NCBI GenBank assembly: GCA_013816405.1
Contig: JACDEL010000002.1
Location: 985-64,984 of the forward strand
Length of the DNA: 64,000 nt
From: Chloroflexota bacterium
GTDB taxonomy: Bacteria; Chloroflexota; Limnocylindria; QHBO01
Direction: 5' to 3'
Of the stretch, positions 8,635 through 17,397 are shown one piece after another. The position numbers were made by a program, and so were the translations under genes. The notes under the pieces were generated by a model. The model did no database searches. It was not told the origin of the DNA and saw nothing but the letters and a program-made list of their open reading frames with translations. Numbering within the stretch: the first letter of the stretch is position 1; every line of letters starts with the position of its first letter.

Positions 8635-8760
8635 CATGAAATCTTGCCGCTGATCCAAGCGGTGCCGGTACGCAAATTGGCGGCCCTGACTGGGCTATCG
8701 GTCAGCTATTGCGCGCTCATCAGGCGCGGACTGCGGACGCCACATCCGCTGGTGGGAACC
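8635..8760 (+). pseudogene. Fragment of a helix-turn-helix protein
   Basis: The frame reads EILPLIQAVPVRKLAALTGL then SVSYCALIRRGLRTPHP. That is a classic helix-turn-helix with the recognition helix SVSYCALIRRG, as found at the C-terminus of some mobile-element-associated HTH proteins. No start codon, ribosome binding site or upstream domain remains. It abuts the 3' end of the Mod gene, marking an edge of the restriction cassette. Confidence 0.4.
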
Positions 8761-8778
8761 ACTTGTTCGGACGGTGGG

Positions 8779-11397
8779 TCAGACCGAGTAGACCTTGAGG
8801 ATCTCGTCGCCGTAGTGGTTGATGACCTTAATTGCGATGGTCCCTGAGGCTGGACGCCGGAAAAAACGCGACGTTGCGGAGTTGAGCGAGGCCCAGGCGG
8901 CCTCATTAATGTCGGTACGCAGGGCACCCTTGAGCTTCTCGTAAGGGTCGTCGGCGCCGAGGAAGTACGCGTGGCGGACGAAAAACTGCTGGTTGTCGTA
9001 AGCGGTGTCGATGAACCAACAGGCGATGTCAGCAGTCGAGTCGCTGCGGACGACGCCTGTGGTTGGGTCGTAGACGTCAAGGCCGTGGATGTCCACCTGG
9101 AGTAGACCGTCGCCCGCCGAACGGATGTCGATGTCGGGCTGGCCGAAGATAGTGAACAAGTTTCCGCTGCGCGTTTTCTTGAGGATCTCATCGGCCATTG
9201 CGAGGTCAGGGTTCATCCTTGCCGTGAGGACTGTTAGTCGACCGTAGCGCATGGCTTTGCCGGTCTCCTCGTCAGCTAGAGCGTCGAAGGCAAAGCCGCA
9301 AACGACCAGCAGGTCGAAGTAGCCGCCAGCCTCGAGTGCCGCCTCTCGAACGAGGTCCGGGCCTACGGTCCCGTACTGGGGGCCAAGTGCTACAGCGACG
9401 CGTCGGTCAACATCACCCTCGCGGAACGTGCCAGTTGCTTGGAGGAAGCGCCCAGGGAGGGGCTCGAGCGTCTCGAAGCGTAGGCGCTCTCCCTTCACCC
9501 GATTGTCGACGCCGGAGGATCGGAGGTTATCGAGGATCGTCTCGACGAAGCGGCCGGAATCTTCGACCGGCGCCGGCGGGTTGATGAGGTCCTCCGGGTT
9601 ATCGGCGACGACACGATGAGGCGAAAGGCTCTCGACGGTGAACGGCCCGGCGACCCGGACCACCTTGCTGTCGACGTACGGGCGGTCAAATAGCAGTTCC
9701 GTGTCGGCGTTGCCGGATATCGCGGCATCGATCTCACCGCGCGTCAAGCCCTCGCGGATATCGGGGTTCTGTGCGATCGACTTCAGTGTGACGTGCGAGA
9801 CGCGCTCGTAGACGAATCCCTTGCGGATGTCGCCCTCTGTCGAGCCGAGCGGCGGTGCGCCGCTGAGCTCGGCCTCGCGCCGCTGGCCATCGGGCGTGTC
9901 CGCCATGACGTAGTAGGGGAACTTCGCGGCCATCAGGCGTGTTCGAGCGAGCGCGAGCGCGACTCGGCTGGTGTCGATCGTGATCCAGCGCCGACCCCAC
10001 AGCTCGGCGACGTATGCGGTTGTGCCGGATCCACAGGTTGGGTCCAAAACGAGATCGCCAGCATCCGTGGTCATTAATACGCACCGTTGGATGATGGTGT
10101 TGGAGGTCTGTACCACGTAAGTCTTGTCGCTTGCGCCTCCAACGTCGAACCAGAGATTCGTTAGAGGGAACGCGGCAAAGTCATCGATGAAACGCACGTA
10201 GTTGATGGTCCGTGACGATCCTTCTAACCGCCCGGCCAGCCTCAATCGCTCGATGCCTTCGGCGTTCGTCTTCCACTCACCCTTTCCAGGGAGAACGGAG
10301 TGCCCATCAACCTCGACCGGGAAGTAGCCCGAGCGGCTCTCCCTAACCCTGGATGACGTCATCCCGCTCAAGCGGTACGGTCGTGCGTGGTCTGGAAGTG
10401 GATCGGCACCGGATCGCTCCGACAAGGTCATCCGACGGCGAAGACCACCCGGCAGCTCTACGAAACCGTACATGGCCGATCCTTCACCCCCGAGCGACTT
10501 ATCCCGGAATAGCTGCCGGTACTTAACCTCGCTCTTTTCCCGAGCGAACCAGAGCACATAGTCGGTTGTGCCCGGAAGTAGTTCACCAGTCGTACTTGTC
10601 GTGGTCGCGAAGGTCACCTGGCTTACGAAGTTCTCGGCTCCGAAGACCTCGTCCATCAAACTCCGGACTAAATGCACGTTCTCGTCACCGATCTGGACGA
10701 ATACGGACCCGGTCTCGGTCAACAGCTCTCGGGATATCACGAGTCTGTCTCTCAGGTAGCCGAGGTACGAGTGGATACCAAGCTCCCATGTATCGCGAAA
10801 TGCCCGAATCTGCTCAGGCTGTCGGGTCAGGTCGACGTCCTTGCCGTCACCCACTTCGCGCTTGCGGGTGCTGAGCTGCCAGTTGCTGCCAAACTTGATC
10901 CCGTAGGGCGGGTCGATGTAGATCGTCTGAACCTGACCCTTTAGACCCTCCTTCTCGGCCAGCGAGCTCATCGCAAGGAGTGAGTCCCCGAGGATCATCC
11001 GATTCGACCACTTCATGGGATGGCGGTAGAAGTCCACCCGCTCATCGAAGCCCATGCCGTTGAAATCGCTTGAGAAGAGGTCGAGTTGGGTGTCACGGCC
11101 TGCAGCGGTCGTCGCCCGAAGGTCCTCAATGATCGCCTTCGGGCTGATCTGTTCCTGGATATAAATCGGCACCGCTTGGACGACAAGATCTTCACCGTCT
11201 TGCTCATCCTTGCCTTTCCACACCAATTGCGGATCAAGAGACGGGTCGCGCGGATAGCGGAGCTTTTGCGGCCGCGTCTCGTCGCCCGTGACCAGCGACT
11301 GCGTCTCCGCAGTCGGGATGTTCGATCGACTGTCTCCGCTATGGCGGACGGCCTCGATGGCCTTTGGACCTGCGGGCTTCGATATCCTCTTGACCAA
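8779..11397 (-). CDS. Type III-like restriction-modification DNA methyltransferase (Mod)
   Basis: An N6-adenine DNA methyltransferase. ILGDSLLAM is followed by the catalytic motif IDPPYGIKFG (residues 162-165 are DPPY). The AdoMet motif LVLDPTCGSGTT comes later, the beta-class order typical of type III Mod proteins. The 872 residues exceed a usual Mod by about 200; the extra C-terminal half carries no motif I recognise and may hold target recognition or Res contacts. The start is TTG at 11397, with GGGAGG 8 nt upstream sitting on the stop of the Res gene 12 bp away. Co-transcribed with the SIR2-like and Res genes. GC is slightly lower than neighbours, consistent with transfer. Confidence 0.9.
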   Translation of the reverse strand: MVKRISKPAGPKAIEAVRHSGDSRSNIPTAETQSLVTGDETRPQKLRYPRDPSLDPQLVWKGKDEQDGEDLVVQAVPIYIQEQISPKAIIEDLRATTAAGRDTQLDLFSSDFNGMGFDERVDFYRHPMKWSNRMILGDSLLAMSSLAEKEGLKGQVQTIYIDPPYGIKFGSNWQLSTRKREVGDGKDVDLTRQPEQIRAFRDTWELGIHSYLGYLRDRLVISRELLTETGSVFVQIGDENVHLVRSLMDEVFGAENFVSQVTFATTTSTTGELLPGTTDYVLWFAREKSEVKYRQLFRDKSLGGEGSAMYGFVELPGGLRRRMTLSERSGADPLPDHARPYRLSGMTSSRVRESRSGYFPVEVDGHSVLPGKGEWKTNAEGIERLRLAGRLEGSSRTINYVRFIDDFAAFPLTNLWFDVGGASDKTYVVQTSNTIIQRCVLMTTDAGDLVLDPTCGSGTTAYVAELWGRRWITIDTSRVALALARTRLMAAKFPYYVMADTPDGQRREAELSGAPPLGSTEGDIRKGFVYERVSHVTLKSIAQNPDIREGLTRGEIDAAISGNADTELLFDRPYVDSKVVRVAGPFTVESLSPHRVVADNPEDLINPPAPVEDSGRFVETILDNLRSSGVDNRVKGERLRFETLEPLPGRFLQATGTFREGDVDRRVAVALGPQYGTVGPDLVREAALEAGGYFDLLVVCGFAFDALADEETGKAMRYGRLTVLTARMNPDLAMADEILKKTRSGNLFTIFGQPDIDIRSAGDGLLQVDIHGLDVYDPTTGVVRSDSTADIACWFIDTAYDNQQFFVRHAYFLGADDPYEKLKGALRTDINEAAWASLNSATSRFFRRPASGTIAIKVINHYGDEILKVYSV

Positions 11398-11409
11398 CCG
11401 ACGTCCTCC

Positions 11410-14361
11410 CTACACCGGCACGAGCGAATGCACGTGCGCTCGAATGAGATTTGCCGCGTCCCAAGGGTCGGACACCTCCAGGAACGACCAGCGGCCGAGG
11501 GCTCCGTGGTTGTTCACAGCGGGAATCCAGTAGGCGTCAGCAGTAGCGACCTTGGCTGCTTTATCGCGGCGGTGCTCACCTGTCACCTCGATGATGAGAT
11601 TGAGTGGCTCAGCTCCGCCGGCGTTGATCCGTACCAGGAGATCGGGGATGTAATTCGCCGCCTCGCCCTCAAACGTGTACGGGATCTTGAAGTTCAGGCC
11701 CTGGTTCTTCGCGTAGGCGACGACCTCGTCCATGTCGTCGAGGACCTGCCCGAGTTTCGCCTCCCAGCCGGAGTCCATAACGAGGAAGTTGAGATGGCTC
11801 CGCTCTGTCTCGTAAACCTTCTTGGTGGTCGTGAAGTCGACGTCGCGGGTCGAGCCGATCGGGCCATACGGGCGCAATATGGGCATGATCCGTTTTTCGC
11901 CGGCCGTGCCGCGCAGGATCGCGCGGTGTATGCGGTCCGCGGCGTCGTGCTCCCACTCCGCGATCAGGAGCATCTGTGGAAAGGCGCTGTCTTTGAGGAC
12001 AACGCACTCGGCGAGCCAGCGCTCGGTGATCGCGAGAAGCTGCGGAAAGAGCCAGGGCTGCTCGGCATCCTGAGCCGCCCGAAAGTACGTGTCGAGGACG
12101 CGCTTAGCTATCCGGAAAGCAACCTCTTGTGGCCGCCGCAGCCTCAGGTCATCGAGGTTGGTCTCGATCGATTCCCCAACGATCGGGTCGAGCACAGTGA
12201 CGACCGGGACTTCGTCTGTCGCCAGGGTCCGTATCGAATCGGGCGTGAACGCAGCGCTCAGGCGCTCGGTCGGTAGGTCATAGCGGTAGGCAAGCAGGCG
12301 CGGGAATGTGAGCTCGAGCTCTGCCCGCTCCGGCAAAGCCCGGACGCGGTGGATCTCCTTCTGGACAATCGGCCCGGTCTGCCCACTTGTCGGCAGGAAA
12401 CTGAACGGGACGCCATAGACCTCGGCGTATTCGGGAGCGAAGTGGCCGTCAGGGCCGGGCTCGTAGCTCACCCGGCGAAGACCGCGCCCGACGACCTGCT
12501 CGCACAGGAGCTGCGTCCCGAAGGCTCGCACGCCAAGGATGTGCGTGACGGTGTTTGCGTCCCAGCCCTCAGTTAGCATCGAAACAGAGACGACGCAGCG
12601 GACCTGCTCACCGAGTCGGTCCCGTTTGCCGATCGTGTTCATCACCTCGCGCAGAAGATCCTCGTCGGTAATCTCATCCACCGAACGACCAGGGAAGCGA
12701 GCCTGGTGCGCGGCCTTGAACTCGTCGATCTCGGCTGCGGCGATCTTCTTGAAAGCCGGATCCATCGCGTCGCCTGATTCGAGCTGAGCGGAGTCGATGA
12801 GCAAGGCATTGGGCCGCTCCGACCACACCCCACCTTCGACATTGCTGAAGATCGGAAGCGCACCAGGGACCGGGGCAGTTGAGCCGTCGGGCAGACGTTT
12901 CTCCCAGCCCGCGATCCAGTCGAAGACGAGTTTGCTGATGTTCGTGTTCTGGCAGACCATGATGAATACCGGCGGCGTGCCCGTCCCGCTTGTCTTCCAG
13001 GCGTCGAACGACTTCTGGTAGTTGCCGTACAGGCTGCGGAGAGCACCTTCGAGCTCCTTCGGCAGCTTTGGTTCGCCTTGGATCTCGTCGGTTGCTCGGC
13101 CCTTCTTGGGGAGGTCGTCGCGGATCCGCACCCAGAGGTCGCGGTACGTCGGGGAGGTTCCGGCAACCGCATCATCTGAGACCGGGACGCGGGGGATCTT
13201 CACGATCCCAGCCTCTATCGCGTCGATGAGGCTGAAGTCCGAGACAACCCAGGGGAACAGAGTTCCCTCCTTGTAGCCCGAGCCGCGGAGGAAAAACGGG
13301 GTCGCGCTCAGGTCATAGATCGCCCGGACACCCAACTTTGTCCCAACCGCACGAAGGCCGTTGAGCCAAACGCGGGCCGCCTCCTCATCACGGCGTGCTT
13401 CCGAGCGCTCGTCGGCTGTTAGTGTCTCCTCCTCGCTTTGCGGCGCCGACTGGTAGCAGTGATGGGCCTCGTCGTTCAGGACGACGATGTTGCGCTTGGT
13501 CCCGAACACACGGCATACCCGCCGGACCATCTGGTCGGGGGTTTCCTTGAACTGGTCGGTGTTGCCGTCGGGGCCGGCTAAAACCTTCTTTGTAAGCGAG
13601 GCTGCCTCGAAGGTCTCTCGCCGGATGAAGCCATGGAAGTTGGCGATCTCGATCTTCACGGCCTGCAAAGCGTGAAGTTGGTCTGGCGTCAGGAGGTCAC
13701 GCTCCTGGTAGTAATTGCCAGGCAGGTTCGGCCGAAGAACCTGGAGTCGATCGCGAATTGTGATGCCTGGCGTGACTACGAGGAAGGTGTCGCTAAAGCG
13801 CTTGTCCTTGGGGTTAGCGATTTTGTTGAGCGTCTGCCAGGCAATGATCATGGCCATGACGACGGTCTTGCCCGAACCGGTGGCCATCTTGAAGGCAATC
13901 CGATAAAGGCCAGGGTTGCGTGCTTGGCTATCCTCGCGCAGCTTGTTTTCGATCCACGGCTGGCGGTGCCCGGCGACCTCAGTCAGGAAGATAGCGGACT
14001 CGAGGGCCTCGATCTGGCAGAAGAACAGCGGCTTGTCCCGTGATGGTTCAGTCCAGTACGCGAGCAAATCGCGAGTGACCGCGGTGATTCCCGGATATCG
14101 GGTGCTCCGCCACGCGCCGACATGCTCGCGCACCTGGTTGATGAAGTCGTTGTCCGTCATTCGCTCGGAGACAAAATCCCCGGGCAGGGAGAGCTGAGCG
14201 CCGCCTGTGGTCTTGGGTTTCGGGATCGGCATGAAGTACGTGCTCCGGCGGCGGCCGTCGGTCACTTCATTCGTGATCCCATCGTCGTTGAACCGGAAAT
14301 GCCGCGTAGGCTCGCGGAAAGGCGAGTTGAGAATCGGGTTCTCGATCACCGTTTGGGGCAA
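11410..14361 (-). CDS. Type III-like restriction endonuclease subunit (Res), SF2 helicase-nuclease
   Basis: A 983-residue ATP-dependent DNA translocase/nuclease. Walker A is AFKMATGSGKTVV, the DEAD-box motif is VLNDEAHHCY, motif III-like DLSATPFF, and motif VI-like QLLCEQVVGRGLRR. The C-terminus has IPDLLVRINAGG then LNLIIEVTGEHRRDK, matching a PD-(D/E)xK nuclease except that the usual Lys of ExK is Thr; lysines follow a few residues later. The overall layout matches the large type III Res-like proteins named BPTD_3080 family by NCBI (from memory). TTG start at 14361. It sits between the SIR2-like gene (44 bp upstream) and Mod. Expected to cut DNA unmodified by Mod. Confidence 0.9.
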   Translation of the reverse strand: MPQTVIENPILNSPFREPTRHFRFNDDGITNEVTDGRRRSTYFMPIPKPKTTGGAQLSLPGDFVSERMTDNDFINQVREHVGAWRSTRYPGITAVTRDLLAYWTEPSRDKPLFFCQIEALESAIFLTEVAGHRQPWIENKLREDSQARNPGLYRIAFKMATGSGKTVVMAMIIAWQTLNKIANPKDKRFSDTFLVVTPGITIRDRLQVLRPNLPGNYYQERDLLTPDQLHALQAVKIEIANFHGFIRRETFEAASLTKKVLAGPDGNTDQFKETPDQMVRRVCRVFGTKRNIVVLNDEAHHCYQSAPQSEEETLTADERSEARRDEEAARVWLNGLRAVGTKLGVRAIYDLSATPFFLRGSGYKEGTLFPWVVSDFSLIDAIEAGIVKIPRVPVSDDAVAGTSPTYRDLWVRIRDDLPKKGRATDEIQGEPKLPKELEGALRSLYGNYQKSFDAWKTSGTGTPPVFIMVCQNTNISKLVFDWIAGWEKRLPDGSTAPVPGALPIFSNVEGGVWSERPNALLIDSAQLESGDAMDPAFKKIAAAEIDEFKAAHQARFPGRSVDEITDEDLLREVMNTIGKRDRLGEQVRCVVSVSMLTEGWDANTVTHILGVRAFGTQLLCEQVVGRGLRRVSYEPGPDGHFAPEYAEVYGVPFSFLPTSGQTGPIVQKEIHRVRALPERAELELTFPRLLAYRYDLPTERLSAAFTPDSIRTLATDEVPVVTVLDPIVGESIETNLDDLRLRRPQEVAFRIAKRVLDTYFRAAQDAEQPWLFPQLLAITERWLAECVVLKDSAFPQMLLIAEWEHDAADRIHRAILRGTAGEKRIMPILRPYGPIGSTRDVDFTTTKKVYETERSHLNFLVMDSGWEAKLGQVLDDMDEVVAYAKNQGLNFKIPYTFEGEAANYIPDLLVRINAGGAEPLNLIIEVTGEHRRDKAAKVATADAYWIPAVNNHGALGRWSFLEVSDPWDAANLIRAHVHSLVPV

Positions 14362-14405
14362 AAGGTCACTCCCACCTATTCGAATCTACCTTACCCACCG
14401 GCGCA

Positions 14406-15509
14406 CTAGATCGCTTCCGGAAGGTCACCACCAAAGCCATGAAGCACATACTCCGGCCGTGCGGGTGCCAGCCATCCGTCCACGACTGCCCGAAATGCTT
14501 CAGCTTCCGCGCCGGCCTTTTGATTGATTACTATCCACCGTCTTTCGGCCCCTCGAGCGGCGGCTTGGAGCCTGACGTTGACGGCCTCGTCGCGGAAGCT
14601 GTATCCAGCGACCACTACCGTGCGAGCGGATCTTGCTCGCTGCTCCAATTCAAGGAACGCATAAGCGAAAGGCCACTCGCGGCTCTTGGCGACCTTGCGT
14701 GAGCCGAGGATGACGGATGGGCTGAAATCGCTTGCCTCGGCGACAGCCAATCGTCCATAGACGTCTCCATCTCGGATGGCGACAGAATCGAACTTCAACA
14801 CGGCCCCGTCAGACTCTCGTCTGAAATGCGTGAGGCATCCGTGCAGGTGGTGGAGCTGGATCGGCCTCGGCGGCGGATCCTCAGGATAATAGAGGCGGCC
14901 CGTCATGGATGGGGCACCGGCCACCAGTGTTACCTGCTCGGTTCGGGGATCGAGCCCGGAGAAGAAGTCTGTCACGGCTGGGCCTAGCCGTAGAAGGTCG
15001 TCGCTAATGAAGATGCGCTCGAGAAGGAGATCGTAATTGAGGGTGAATACGCCCATACGCTGGTGTGCTCGGTAGAGGTTTCGTAGCCATGCCCCAAAAC
15101 GTTCGACGTCGGCGGGCAAAGTAACGCGAGCTCCTTCACCGATCGCCGACAGAATCTCTGCGCAGTACGCGTAATAGAGGCGGCGAACGAGCCCTGTGAT
15201 CCCCCGCTCAGTTAGCAGCTCCGCCGCGTCTCGAAGGTCTGGATGTGACGATCGACTTGCCAGGTTGAGAAACGCAGCGATCACCTCAGTGGCGGCCTCA
15301 AGTCCGGCGACAACGCCTTCGAAATCCGCTGAGGGGTCGAGGTCACCTAGCCGTACTTCGGCAAGCAGGCGATCGAGATCCACACGGTCGCTGGCGTGGT
15401 GCTCTAAGAACCTCTGTGTGATGACATCAAGGCGCAAATCTGGGTTGACGGCAATCGAGAGTCCATTGCCCACCAGAACAACGAGGTCTGTGTTTGTGCT
15501 TTCGCTCAC
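14406..15509 (-). CDS. SIR2-like (NAD-binding fold) defence-type protein
   Basis: A 367-residue protein starting at GTG with an AGGGGGTGAA ribosome binding site. It carries SIR2-fold signatures: LVVLVGNGLSIA (glycine-rich NAD loop), GVFTLNYDLLLERIF (Asn-Tyr-Asp, equivalent to the catalytic Asn region), LHHLHGCL (His-Gly) and TVVVAGYSFRDEAVNVRL. The DFEGVVAGLEAA segment resembles DUF4917-type SIR2-like proteins. No zinc-binding Cys set is present, arguing against a deacetylase. In phage defence, SIR2-like domains commonly destroy NAD+ (Thoeris ThsA, DSR1, SIR2-pAgo). As first gene of an operon with Res and Mod, an NADase or back-up effector role is inferred, not shown. Confidence 0.82.
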   Translation of the reverse strand: MSESTNTDLVVLVGNGLSIAVNPDLRLDVITQRFLEHHASDRVDLDRLLAEVRLGDLDPSADFEGVVAGLEAATEVIAAFLNLASRSSHPDLRDAAELLTERGITGLVRRLYYAYCAEILSAIGEGARVTLPADVERFGAWLRNLYRAHQRMGVFTLNYDLLLERIFISDDLLRLGPAVTDFFSGLDPRTEQVTLVAGAPSMTGRLYYPEDPPPRPIQLHHLHGCLTHFRRESDGAVLKFDSVAIRDGDVYGRLAVAEASDFSPSVILGSRKVAKSREWPFAYAFLELEQRARSARTVVVAGYSFRDEAVNVRLQAAARGAERRWIVINQKAGAEAEAFRAVVDGWLAPARPEYVLHGFGGDLPEAI

Positions 15510-15550
15510 ACTTCACCCCCTAGTAAGGCACGAGGGGCCGTGATCAAGCC

Positions 15551-15827
15551 CTACAGTAGTCGTCCAAGTGCCGACCGGATGAACCCAGCTCGCTCAGCGA
15601 CCCCTTCGCGGCTAAGCGGTAAGCGTAGGTCATCGTCGACGGCCAACACCTGCCAGGTCTCGAGGTCGATATACACGGGAATCCCCTCTCTCGAGGGCGG
15701 GCTCGAGCTCAGTGAGGGCTCGCCAGTCCCCCAGGAACTCGACGCGATGTCCATCGTCATCGAGCCCGATGCCGTAGCCGCTGCCGGCAGCCTTGAGAAA
15801 CGCTACGGACCCGACCTTCACTCGCAT
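15551..15827 (-). pseudogene. Small unknown gene with a frameshift at a GGGG run
   Basis: Two minus-strand frames join into one plausible 92-residue protein. The first half runs from ATG at 15827 (MRVKVGSVAFLKAAGSGYG through WRALTELEPALE). The second half reads GIPVYIDLETWQVLAVDDDL to the stop at 15551. The frame changes at a GAGAGAGGGGATT run near 15690; removing one G restores a continuous ORF. This is either a real frameshift or a homopolymer sequencing error. It lies 41 bp upstream of the SIR2-like gene on the same strand and could be the first gene of the cassette. Family not recognised. Confidence 0.5.
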
Positions 15828-16095
15828 GCGGTGAGGCTAGCACCCAACCGTCCGCGCCCGCCCTCCCGCGCCGGCCCGGCCAGGTGCGACATTTCGAGCG
15901 CCTTATCTACTAACCCCCACAGCGATTGACCTTGGATCCGCCCGCTGGTAGACAACCGTGGCTGGTGCGCTCGGAGAGCCGGCTCAGGTGGGCCGCGTTT
16001 CAGGACCTTGGGAGAGGCGATAGCCGGTGTGCCCCCGGGTCGAGCTGCTTGGGTTTGAGGGCGCGTCCTGCCCGACTGTACAATCGCGCCGTTAC

Positions 16096-16171
16096 GCGGG
16101 AGTAACTCAGTTGGCAGAGTGTCTGCTTCCCAAGCAGAATGTCGCGGGTTCGAATCCCGTCTCCCGCTCCA
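16096..16171 (+). tRNA. tRNA-Gly (anticodon CCC)
   Basis: A full cloverleaf: acceptor GCGGGAG pairs with CTCCCGC, the anticodon loop is TTCCCAA in a TCTGC/GCAGA stem, the T arm is CGGGTTCGAATCCCG, and CCA is encoded. It lies just beyond the restriction cassette, a common position for integration targets, but no integrase or duplicated 3' end was seen here. Confidence 0.95.
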
Positions 16172-16187
16172 TCGCCTAGCTGCAAGA

Positions 16188-17288
16188 ATGCCGCCCGCCC
16201 CGCCGATGGCAGCGCGCATGGTGGCGATCCTCGCGCTCGCCGTGGTGCTGAGCGGCTGCAGCCCGGCCGCACAGGCATCCCCGAGTGTGATGGGCAGCGA
16301 GCCCGCAACGACGGCGACCCTGGGGCAGTCCTCGCCCGCCATCGTCGGGTGGAGTGAGCTCGCCGTTGCCGGAGCCGTACCGGCCGCCCGCGAGGACCAC
16401 ACCTGGACGATCTCCCCGGACGGCGCCACCGCGTACCTGTTCGGTGGGCGCGACGGCGGAACGGTCTACGGCGACCTCTGGAGCTATTCCCTTGGGAGCA
16501 ACACGTGGAGTGCCGTGGCAGTCTCCGGCAAGGAGCCACCGGCACGATTTGGCCACAACGCAGCATGGGCCGACGGGATCGGGCTGGTCATCTTCGCGGG
16601 CCAGGCCGGCGGCGACTTCTTCAACGACCTGTGGGCATACGATCCCGCCACCAATGCATGGCGGTCGCTCCCCGCGAGCGGGTCCCTGCCCGTTGCGCGA
16701 TATGGCAGCTGCGCCGCGGTCGGGCCGGATGGCCGACTCTGGATGAGCCACGGCTTCACCAGCGAGGGGCAACGCTTCGCGGACACGCGTGCGTACGACT
16801 TCGTGGCAGGCAACTGGACCGATGAGACGCCTGCGGGAGATGCGCCGATCCAGCGATGCCTGCACGCCTGCTGGTGGACCGATGACGGCGCCCTGCGCCT
16901 GTACGGTGGCCAGACCACCCGGACGATTGCGCTCGGCGACCTCTGGCAGCTGACGCGCGGCGAACGACCCGGCACCAATGCATGGACCCAGACGGACGTG
17001 GTCCAGGGGATGCCACCCGCCCGCAACCTTTACGCCGCCTCGCACTGGGGCGACGGGGCCCTCGTCATCGGAGGCCAGGGGGCCGATGGCGACTACCTGG
17101 CCGACACCTGGTGGCTGGCCGATTCAACCACCGCCTGGGAGCAGGTCGACGCAACGGGTCCTTCGGCCCGGTCTGGGGCCGAGCTTATCGCCGACGCCGA
17201 CGGTGGGCGACTCCTGCTCTTTGGAGGACGCGACAGCACCGTGGTGTTCGGCGACCTCTGGCAACTGGCCGTGCCCGACCAACCCTAA
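16188..17288 (+). CDS. Kelch-repeat beta-propeller lipoprotein
   Basis: The N-terminus has a signal peptide ending in a lipobox (ALAVVLSGC), so the mature protein is probably lipid-anchored outside the membrane. The rest is five to six Kelch-type blades: AYLFGGRDGGTVYGDLWSY, VIFAGQAGGDFFNDLWAYD, LRLYGGQTTRTIALGDLW, LVIGGQGADGDYLADTWW and LLLFGGRDSTVVFGDLWQL, each with the diglycine and spaced aromatic residues. The ORF extends back into the tRNA, so the ATG at 16188 or one of the next two ATGs (16206, 16218) is the start. Function unknown; such propellers usually bind proteins or glycans. Confidence 0.85.
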   Translation: MPPAPPMAARMVAILALAVVLSGCSPAAQASPSVMGSEPATTATLGQSSPAIVGWSELAVAGAVPAAREDHTWTISPDGATAYLFGGRDGGTVYGDLWSYSLGSNTWSAVAVSGKEPPARFGHNAAWADGIGLVIFAGQAGGDFFNDLWAYDPATNAWRSLPASGSLPVARYGSCAAVGPDGRLWMSHGFTSEGQRFADTRAYDFVAGNWTDETPAGDAPIQRCLHACWWTDDGALRLYGGQTTRTIALGDLWQLTRGERPGTNAWTQTDVVQGMPPARNLYAASHWGDGALVIGGQGADGDYLADTWWLADSTTAWEQVDATGPSARSGAELIADADGGRLLLFGGRDSTVVFGDLWQLAVPDQP

Positions 17289-17397
17289 AGTGGGCGCGAA
17301 GGAATCAGGTGTTGGTAGCATGGGCGCGAACACCCCGCTCGAGCGCCACCATTGACCTGCGCTCGCATTGGCCCGCACAAGGAGACCGCCGCACCCG

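Noticed and set aside
12349-13229. Short plus-strand ORFs opposite the Res gene
   Set aside because: No ribosome binding sites or motifs; Res is intact on the other strand.
8600-16171. Complete integrative element at tRNA-Gly
   Set aside because: No integrase and no duplicated tRNA-Gly 3' end at the far side of the cassette; only proximity supports it.
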